Shown piece by piece: positions 56,092-64,000 of a stretch of DNA of 64,000 nt. The translations under genes and the position numbers were made by a program. The notes under the pieces were generated by a model. That model made no database searches. It was not told the DNA's origin and saw nothing but the letters and a program-made list of their open reading frames with translations. Position 1 is the stretch's first letter; the number at the start of each line of letters is the position of its first letter. The DNA comes from Saussurea involucrata (lineage: Eukaryota > Streptophyta > Magnoliopsida > Asterales > Asteraceae). The DNA is taken from assembly GCA_033807775.1 (NCBI GenBank), contig CM066322.1:20883001-20947000 (forward strand), in the 5' to 3' direction.

Positions 56092-57044
56092 GGGCAAAAT
56101 GCCCAAAATAGCAACATACTTTCATTTATTTTTTTATTATAGCATTGAACTTTCACTTTTTCTTATTATAGCAATGTAATTTCAATTTATTTTTTATTAG
56201 GGCATTGTACTTTAAAATTTTTACCAATTATAGCATTGGTTAATTTGTTACCTTTAAAACTGGTTTCCTTTTGCTGATGTGTCATTCTAAAGTGACGTGG
56301 CTGACACAGATCTGTCTGCATGGCATTAAAAGTAAAAAAAATCAAAAATGATTTTAAACCCTTGTTAAAAAAATTCAAAAATGATTTTTATGGAATTTTC
56401 ATGCCAAATGTTTGGTTTGTATTGATTGTTTGCTTCTGAATACTTAAATCGTTGAAAGTATACCAAGGAGCGTATTATAGTTCTATTATGTGAAACATGA
56501 AACATGAAACATAAGCCAAATAATGATTATTTAGATTGATTCTAATAATTTTTATCTAGAAAATGTTTAATCGAACTAATAAACTGAAACCTTGGTAATT
56601 GCTAAAAAGAAGTCAAATTTTTTAATTTATACTTATTAATAAAGATATATAACTATCATTGAATTTTACATCATTGATTACGTTAACTAATAAAAAAAAT
56701 TAAAACTAAAAGTACAATGTTGTAATTGGAAGTTGGAACTCGTGTAATAAAATGAGGTGATATGAAATAATTTTAAAAGTACAATGTTGTAATGAGAAAT
56801 GTCACATCAACACTATAGTACATGTAGACAGCCTACGTGGACAATGAGGTGACATAAAAACCTAGTATAGTAGGTAAATTTAAATTAAATGGTAACCCAA
56901 TGCTATAATGGGTAAGTTCTTTAAAGTACAATGCCCTAATAAAAAATATATTCAAAGTATATTGTTGTAATAAGAAAAAGTGAAAGTACAATGCCATAAT
57001 AAAAAATCAAATGAAAGTAGGTTGCTATTTTATGCATTTTGCCC
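56092..57044. mobile_element. long-TIR non-autonomous element, probably MULE-type
   Basis: 953 bp with terminal inverted repeats of roughly 120 bp beginning GGGCAAAATGC. Flanking 9-mers GTAAATATA and TTAAATATA match at 8 of 9. The repeats carry recurrent ATTATAGCATTG/TACAATGCC phrases. No coding capacity. Confidence 0.75.
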
Positions 57045-58320
57045 TTAAATATATGGCGCATATTTTAAGGTGCTGAAAACCTGAAAGCATAATAAATAAA
57101 TAAACTGTTTGTTTTTATAAATAGGAAAAGGTCTTTTATAATTATGTTAAATTTATGTTAAAAAAACCACTTTTACTAATAAAATATGTAAAACAATCAT
57201 CATGGAAATCTTTTATAATCATAACACTCATTTTCAAACAACAAATAATATGAAATAACAAATATTATTATATATTGTTCTCACTACGCTGCGACATTTT
57301 GATACTAGTATTATGCCCGTCCGTTGGTCGGGTACACGACATGAATTTAATCTATGCATCAATAACCTTAATGGTTACATGTTTACCATCCTTTGATGGA
57401 GTGATATGTCAACTCAAAGCCAACACAAATGTTTGGGATTGCTTATTTTTTTGACTTATTTGCTTATTGCTTTTCCCTACCACAAATAAGCTATTTTGAG
57501 TGTTTGGATTGAAGAAAAAAAATGCTTATGACTTTTCTCCACCACAAATAAGTTGTTTTTGATAAGTTAATTCATTTTAACTTATTTGAAAGTGCATAAA
57601 CTTATTTGTTCAAATTACATATTTACCCACAAAACCATATATTGTCTAATGAAAAACCAAATAATCCAAATCTAAACCATGCATAATTTATTTTCCACTA
57701 TTATTTCATAAGAAGATTTACGTGCTAATTAATGTAATATCCACTCCCATTATTTACAATTGACCATTATCTAAATAGTTACCGTCTTATATGAATGCTA
57801 TCACCTCTCAACACGGACTTAAGTTCATTAGCCCATAATATTACAACTTACAAGAAAGTCATGTATCTTATCATAACTCGTATTTACAAATACGTCTGTG
57901 ATTATTAATTCACAAAGTCTATTTGTCTAGAGATCTATCCATAAAAAAGGCCTATTGGAGTGTATATTTCAATTGAAGTAAAGCATACAGTAATTATCAT
58001 ATATTGAATTATCAATGTCTTTTTAGCATCATCACATCAAAATACAATTAAACATAACTGATCCATTGATACAACAAATATTCACACAAAAACACTTCAT
58101 GGTATTAAACTTCAATAAAATGAAGAGCTTCTCAAACCCTTTAGAACTGTCGTCTTACACAGTTTCTCATCCTAAATAAAGAGACATAAACTATGGGGTT
58201 TCTTTCATCAAAGATTGTTGGCAAACTTCTTTAACTTTTGGTACACTCATGACTCACCTGTAAAATAATATAAAACATATAATCAGCATAAAACTTTGTG
58301 AAAAAAGTTGCGATCTTTGC

Positions 58321-58533
58321 TCAAAACCCAACTCGTTTTTGCTCTTGAAAACGTACCCAAACTCGTTGACGAATATCTTTTTCGAGCCAGAAGTCAAGTT
58401 GCTCTTGCACAAGTAAAGGGAACATATCCTTCGTAATATTTATCACTTCCTTTGCTCTTGAAAAGCCATTTACCCGATTGACACTGTAAATATTCAACAA
58501 AAACACGTAAATCAGCAATTTTTCAAACAACAT
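58321..58533 (-). pseudogene. unrecognised gene fragment
   Basis: A coding-like segment (AKEVINITKDMFPLLVQEQL, DFWLEKDIRQRVWVRFQEQK) that reads like part of a cytosolic protein exon. The family was not recognised. It lies within the putative Helitron and probably was captured. Confidence 0.35.
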
Positions 58534-59034
58534 TCAATAAAATCATCAACAAAAACACATAAATCGCTGTAAATCTCAACAAAAAAAATGTAAACCAAGT
58601 GATTCTTGCAACGATAAACATGGGTTAAATGCCATTTGACTTGGATTTCTTCAAAAAGTTTTCAAGAAAATTGGAATATGGTCAAGATTTTCTTCACTCA
58701 TTGAGTCAAATCCGATAATGGCATCCAATTTCCACGAAACCCAATTCAAAATTGAAAAATTTAGGAAACACCAAATTACCCCCAATTTTCGAATCACTCA
58801 TTTCTAAAAAAATAAATTAAACCCACAACGAAATCAATTACCCCCAATTTCCACGAAACCAAATTCAAAATTGGAAAAAGTAGAAAGGACCCATTTCAAA
58901 TTACTCCCAATTAAATTGATGTTAGTTATCCAATTTTTTGAGTAAAATCTAAAACCTACTTATAAGAAATGCAACCAAAAGCTCCAAATTCCAACAATAT
59001 CTACATGAACATTGCAATTAAAAAACGCATTAAT

Positions 59035-59247
59035 TCAACTAACCTGAGATAACGGAATCTCAGCCATGGCAAAATCAGCCTTCTCCATAAGAACCTCAGC
59101 TTTTTTCCTGATGGCAAGAGCCTCCAGACTCTTGTTCCACCTCACCAAATCATAACCAATTACAATTGTCATGATCTGAGCAGCACGAGCAGTGGAACAG
59201 TTATTCACGGAGGTTGCAGAAGGGAGGATTAGGACTTTCACTTTCAT
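59035..59247 (-). pseudogene. unrecognised gene fragment
   Basis: Contains SLEALAIRKKAEVLMEKADF followed by AMAEIPLSQV, a helical, coding-like sequence ending at a donor-like position. Not recognised. Same strand as the acetyltransferase fragments on its 5' side. Confidence 0.35.
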
Positions 59248-59412
59248 ATTCTACCCTTAATTATGTGATGACTAAAATTTCCTACCAAGAAAAGCCGTTG
59301 CAGTCCTATAGCAGATGCTTTCTTCTCAATATAATTTGCAAATATCAACAAACACCGTCAATATATATAATGAGTTTGTGCTAAAGATGCAAAGAGGGTA
59401 AAGTAGTCATAC

Positions 59413-59712
59413 CAAGTAATTTGTCTCCCTGTCCTTGTCCTGTACAGTCGGGAGAAATAGCAATAGCAGCAACCTCCCCGCACTTGTCTTCATAAAATGG
59501 AAACAGAGCAGCACATGCAATAATTTGGCCCTCTCTCACCACAACAATGAAAGAATCCAACACATTAAGTAGGTAACAACATAACACAATGTTCAATTTA
59601 TAAGTTATTGAGAAATAAATAAATAAATAACCATATTATCAGACAATGATTTAAAAGGAACAATGCATTAACACAAACCTCCCCATCGGTCCTCTTCACC
59701 AAAGTTCCAGAA
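59413..59712 (-). pseudogene. NAGS: fragments of N-acetylglutamate synthase (GNAT domain)
   Basis: Two pieces resemble consecutive exons of plant chloroplast N-acetylglutamate synthase, the first enzyme of arginine synthesis (acetyl-CoA + glutamate). 59679–59712 encodes SGTLVKRTDGE. 59413–59573 encodes DSFIVVVREGQIIACAALFP, CGEVAAIAISPDCTGQGQGD and KLLG, the GNAT acetyl-CoA-binding motif with its Q-x-x-G-x-G/A-like GQGQGDKLL. The donors after both pieces look usable (GAG|GTTTGT, TTG|GTATGA) but AG acceptors before them are missing. The amino-acid-kinase half and the rest of the GNAT domain are absent. Probably captured by the surrounding Helitron. Confidence 0.75.
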
Positions 59713-59811
59713 TGGAACACACACATATATATATATATAAACGATAGGAACTTAAAAACCCAGAAATGATAGCGAAAACAGACCTTGATCGGGTGTTGAA
59801 AACTTACCAGG

Positions 59812-59895
59812 TTTGCTAGTTCACCTTTCTTCACAATGTAATTTTGGGCCAAGAAGCCTTGTCCCTTGAAATTTTCTCTTAAACCTGACCCTATA
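59812..59895 (-). pseudogene. small exon-like fragment
   Basis: Encodes GLRENFKGQGFLAQNYIVKK and GELANL, bounded by an AG-like site and GTAAGT. Protein family not recognised. Confidence 0.3.
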
Positions 59896-60828
59896 TATAA
59901 ATGAGCCAGTATCAGTAAGCATTCATCATCTAAAATAAAATAAAACCAAACCAATCATTTATACCCAACTCAATGTTATATAACATAAGCTGAAGTAATA
60001 CCCTATAAGAAATGCAAACATGTAATAACAATTAAATCCAGTTACTTAAATGTCCCCAATTTTGAGGTGATGAAATATAAATCATGTGATATCAATCTCG
60101 ATTAAACACAAAGGAAATACTTTCTTTTATCATATTCAAGTAGAACATATATCAAAATCTTAGAAATTCTAACAAATCAAAAATGCATAAACTGAGTAGT
60201 TGAAGCTAAATACCTGAAATTCACCAATTCTTCTTCAGCCTCCAACTTCGACAGAAAGCGTGGACCAGGGGGTGGGAGGGAGAAATCGATATTTATAGGA
60301 GACTCCATGAGAGTTTTAGGTTGAAATCGTGTGAGAGGGAGGTGGTCTTCAACTGAAATCGGTTGAAATCGTGGCTTCGTGTGAGAACACCTGCAACCAA
60401 CGGATTGATGTATCGAGACAGGATATTAGGGTTAGGGTTTAACGTGGTGATCGATTTTTCTGGCGAGAATACTACACGTCGGGGGAAAGATAGAGAGGGT
60501 GAGAAAGAGAGAAATCTGGAGAACGTGGAGAGGGAGGAAGAAATCGATTTGCAGAACGTGGATTATTGAAATCGTGAGTGAGAAAGGGGGAGAGGAGGCG
60601 ACATAGAGATTAGAGGGACGATTAAGACTGTAAGAGTGCCGAATGGAAGGCTTATTGATTTTAAATGGCCCAGATCAAAAGTTGGGTTTAATTTAAAGGG
60701 CTCAGATCAAACTAAAAACAGTTGGATTCCATTGGGTCCATATTATATATAATTAGTATACCGTAAAATAATTGTCTAGGAAAAATAATAAATAGCGATG
60801 AAGATGGAACGAATAAGAGGTAACTTAG

Positions 60829-61212
60829 AGCATCTCCTACATCATTGTTAAAATAGAAAAAAATGAGTTTTTGTTTGCTATTCTTTTCCAATAACATTGC
60901 TATATTGTTTGCTAAAATAGAGATTCATGGAAAAATCTTTAGATATAGAGAACTCTCTATAATTCTCTAAATAGAAGAGATAAATAATTATTTTATTCAA
61001 CTCACCAATAGCATAAATATTTTATCATTTTATATTAGGTTTTTCTTTTAAAGTGTATTGAGAATATAAATTAGAGAATATTATATTAATATAATTTGTG
61101 TTAAAATCTCTAAAATAGCAAAGCTGTTGAAGATGAATGCAACTCTTTTTAGAGACTTTAACATTTGATTCTCTATTTTAGAAAATTATAAAAAACCTGT
61201 TGGAAATGCTCT
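60829..61212. mobile_element. AT-rich MITE
   Basis: About 385 bp starting AGAGCATCTCC and ending GGAAATGCTCT, with an inverted-repeat character throughout (AAATAGAG / CTCTATTT phrases). A shorter relative may lie at 21070–21255. Confidence 0.5.
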
Positions 61213-61437
61213 TAAAAGACTGTTTACCAAATTTTTGTGGTAAGCGTTAAATGAATTATGAAGTAAGAGGTTTGGTTGGTGTAAGAGCTATTAATTGGAT
61301 AAGTGTCATTGCTTAATTATTAAAAAGTATAGTAATTCTAGATTCATAAAATTGCTTGTCATAGACATTTATTTTGAGGGAGGACGTAGTAAATAATAAA
61401 TAAAGAAAACAAATCCCACCTCACCAAACAAGGTTTA
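61213..61437. other. intergenic spacer
   Basis: AT-rich, nothing recognised. Confidence 0.5.
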
Positions 61438-61587
61438 TGTAAGATCCCACATTGGTTGGGGAGGGGAACAAAGGTTGCCTTATAAGAGGAACTTGATACC
61501 TCCCCTATCAGACGCGTTTTAAAACCGTGAGTCCAGGTGTGCGGACAAAGCGGACAATATCTGGTACGGTTAGCCTGGGATGTTACA
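61438..61587 (+). repeat. 5' LTR, 150 bp
   Basis: TGTAAGATCCCACATTGG to GGGATGTTACA. Contains CCTTATAAGAGG as a likely TATA region. The 3' partner lies outside the window, so the LTR call rests on its ends and the adjacent primer site. Confidence 0.7.
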
Positions 61588-61589
61588 AA

Positions 61590-61602
61590 TGGTATCAGAG
61601 CC
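61590..61602 (+). other. primer-binding site
   Basis: TGGTATCAGAGCC two bases after the LTR, complementary to initiator tRNA-Met. Confidence 0.88.
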
Positions 61603-63176
61603 ATAGTTTAAGGGATTTAGGTGTCCGGATGGGCCTAAACTTAAACTGTAGGAGTACAACTGAGAATGTAGGAAGGCCTAGGAAGACCTCACTGGGGAGT
61701 GTGAATAATAGGGTGGTGAGAACTATCATGTAAGGTAAGTTCGGGATTACACCTGGCCAGTGTAATTGTGAATTTACAGGTGCATGACGGTGATCATTCT
61801 TGCCTTGTTATTTTGGGACGGTTGTTAATCTGTTTTGTGTGTAAAGTTTAATCTTGTCATTATGGCAACGGTTTAGTGTGTTATGCAGATCATTCTTGGC
61901 GTGATTGATGATACTATCTAGAAGAAGCATCGTTTGAATGTTTGGTATGAGTGTCCGTGGGAAGTAGAACCTTTAGGGTTCTTAAGGGAAATAAGTGTTT
62001 GGAGGTGAACTCCTATTCTTTAATGAGTCTTTATTTTGGGAGATTCCTAGTGCCGGTGAATTGAAATCTTGAGAGTTTCAGCTCGAGGATCGGATAGTGG
62101 AGAGGTGCTTTCTTACTCTCCAGTTAGTGGAAGAGTGACAAGAGTGGTTAAAAAGTGATAGATGTATGGATTGGTAACATTGGTGTTGGTTAACCAATTT
62201 GGGACCGAGGTGAATCCGTTTATTTTACAAATTAATAGCCAGGTGGTGACTGTGAGGTTGGAGCATCCAAGTGTGTGGGGAAGTATCGGTACCGAAGGTT
62301 GGTTCAAATGTAAGGAACCTGATGGTGTAGTGGGAAGTAGGGTGTCGGCATTGATTTGTTGTAACTGCAAAAAGGTTAACCATGCTTGAGTGAATAGCCT
62401 TCAATGTAAAGCGAGTCATGCATTACGTTTTCCAAACCGGTTACGTAGGTCCCCATGACAAAATGTGTGAGTGTGTGCGTGTGCCTTGTAAACTTCTGAT
62501 TTTGAAAATGAGTTGGCGTGTGCAAGTGTGTGCTGGAAGGAAAAGATAAATTTGTTTACATGGTGTAATAAATTTCGAACTTGGAGAAATAGTGAGTTAC
62601 TTCACTTCTTTTGCGAGTGAGTTAAACCTTGTTGTAAAAATCGTAACAATATTAGATCGCATGGTGTTATGGATGAAAAAAATATGGACACGTGGTTGAC
62701 ATACCAGTAAGTGTGAGAGTTGGTCGACTATCCCAGTATGGGTGATATTGCTGTGTTTTTTTAAAAAAAAATTTTGCACAAGGAGAGTTTCAGTGAATGC
62801 ACTTTCAAATGATGAACAAGGTTGTGTGTGAGCGATCTTTGAGATCGGCGTGTGTGGTGGTAATCTATGGGAGTGTCGTGGCATGCATATTAAAACCCTG
62901 TTTTGTGGGATATTTTGAGTGTGTAAAACAATTGAAATCATTGTGTTGTCATGCATGAAGGCTATGAACTCGCTAGGTAGTAAGAGATATCGTACCTGAG
63001 GATATGCGAAGTTTCGGGAGTGGAAAATGTGGTTGAGTCGTCGATGGTTGATTTGTGACCTTAGTGTTACAGTATAGGGAGGGCAGTGGCTACCTGTAGT
63101 CTCAGGCTTTGACTGTGGAAATGATTGTGTGATGGTAGTCCTTGCTCTTTTCGGTAAGTGGGCATAAGACTGACGA

Positions 63177-63177
<1 letters not shown>

Positions 63178-63212
<35 letters not shown>
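63178..63212 (+). repeat. 35-G homopolymer
   Basis: An uninterrupted run of 35 G inside the LARD-like interior. Able in principle to form quadruplex DNA. The exact length is vulnerable to sequencing error. Confidence 0.8.
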
Positions 63213-63213
<1 letters not shown>

Positions 63214-64000
63214 GTCCCGGGTGATTTCGAAGTAGGCAAATACCTTGAAAGGTAACGTTGTGGTATGTGGATGAGTCGGTAACGGCGTAGAGCCGAAGTT
63301 GAGGAGAAGTTGAATTTAGGCTAATTGCCAGGATTTGATGTGGAAGTCAACGTCGAGTGTTGAGTCATTGTCGGGAGATTTGAGAGTTGAAAGGCTAGCC
63401 CTGGTGTGATTTCGTTTGTCGGGTGTGAGCGCGGAGATAATAGGACGGTTGGGATACGGGTGTATCTGCCCAGAGGATAGACCGCCTTTTTGGTGAAGTA
63501 TCCTGAATGTGGAGATGTGTTAGTTGGATAAGTGATTCTTCCTTGTGACTGTTATGTCAATTACGATCGAGGTAGCTAGCCCAATTCATGTGGGACGCGA
63601 AGACTATGTTGGTTTGCAAGGATGTGTCTTATAGTTTGATTTATTTGAGCGTGCTTCAAGTGGACCCGAAGAGTCGGTCGGGAATAAGGACTCGATCGAG
63701 TGTAGTAGACGGTCATAATGTGCGATTCACCTAGATGGGAGAAAGACAAGGTTGTGAGTCTTTCTGAACCTAAATTTTATACAAATGTGACAGAGTTATT
63801 ATATAACTGTGTGCTTCTCAGCTGCATTTATTACAAAGCGACGATTAAGTGAGCGGTGTGGTTGTTGTCTATTCGCGTGTTTCCAACTGCTTAAGTATGA
63901 AGCTATGAACAAGTGTGTGGTAGAATGCATGCTTTATTTATGCATTGTGCTCTAGTATTGTCGAAAATAGGGGGTGTGTCCCATATTGATTATGCATTGT

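Larger units (their letters stand above)
57305..60770 (-). mobile_element. probable Helitron carrying gene fragments (5' end uncertain)
   Basis: Read on the minus strand, the 3' terminus at 57305 ends CTAG followed by T. It is preceded by a hairpin (CCCGACC-AAC-GGACGGG, one mismatch) about ten bases inside, the signature of plant Helitrons. The left boundary (minus-strand 5' end, normally TC) could not be fixed; a TATACTAATTATATATAATA phrase near 60755 and a TCTCTATG near 60609 are candidates. The inside holds pieces of at least one host gene in minus orientation. No Rep/helicase. Confidence 0.55.
61438..64000 (+). mobile_element. second LARD-like element, 5' part
   Basis: A 150-bp LTR (61438–61587), a primer site and at least 2.4 kb of non-coding interior running off the window. 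The first about 200 bp of the interior resemble, in order, the leader of the LARD at 23852–31626, although the LTRs are unrelated in length and sequence. No gag or pol frame seen. Confidence 0.75.

Noticed and set aside
62162..62389. CCNCKKVNH at the end of a small frame, suggestive of a zinc knuckle
   Set aside because: The final Cys is missing, a stop follows, and the rest has no Gag similarity. Probably chance.

Overview
This window is plant nuclear DNA, most likely from a eudicot. The evidence is GT–AG introns of plant size in S-domain receptor kinase genes, an AT-rich intergenic background, and dense nests of plant-type Ty1/copia, Ty3-like, MULE, PIF/Harbinger, hAT, Helitron and SINE elements. 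The transposon flavour suggests an asterid, perhaps Asteraceae, but that is a guess. No prokaryotic, organellar or CRISPR feature is present.

Host gene content is one family. Three tandem same-strand copies of an SD1-type G-type-lectin (S-domain) receptor-like kinase lie at about 8.2–16.9 kb (copy A), 33.0–37.25 kb (copy B) and 46.6–55.5 kb (copy C). They share exon structure and a recognisable leader about 0.3–0.6 kb upstream. All three look dead. A carries a 4.9-kb copia insertion in its transmembrane exon plus a TGA just before a splice site. B is a collapsed remnant in which a lectin fragment is joined to a kinase fragment. C carries a 5.2-kb gag-only copia-like insertion in the exon encoding the glycine-rich loop, a frameshift in the transmembrane exon and an HRD-to-NRD change. 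An orphan copy of the 3' flank at 20.4 kb hints at further lost duplicates.

Layout. 1–7325: 3' part of a Sirevirus-like copia element (RT/RNase H end, a long broken env-like region with its own candidate promoter, PPT, 968-bp LTR). 8.2–16.9 kb: kinase A with the young copia at 10205–15085. 17519–20431: a PIF/Harbinger element with an intact transposase, interrupted by a second Harbinger. 21.4 and 22.7 kb: two tRNA-type SINEs. 23852–31626: a non-coding LTR element (LARD) on the minus strand. 31845–32527: a hAT MITE. 33.0–37.25 kb: kinase B remnant with a TA-flanked inverted-repeat element holding 62-bp palindromic repeats. 37825–40492: MULE 1. 40861–45892: MULE 2 with a nested solo LTR. 46.6–55.5 kb: kinase C with the gag-only element at 48951–54119. 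55566–57044: two long-TIR elements. About 57305–60.7 kb: probable minus-strand Helitron with fragments of an N-acetylglutamate synthase gene. 60.8–61.2 kb: a MITE. 61438–64000: start of a second LARD with a 150-bp LTR but a leader related to the first.

Most of the sequence is therefore a layered record of insertions into a decaying receptor-kinase cluster. Several insertions can be dated relative to one another because target-site duplications and nesting are legible. Boundaries were read by eye; percent identities and phylogenetic lineages were not computed.
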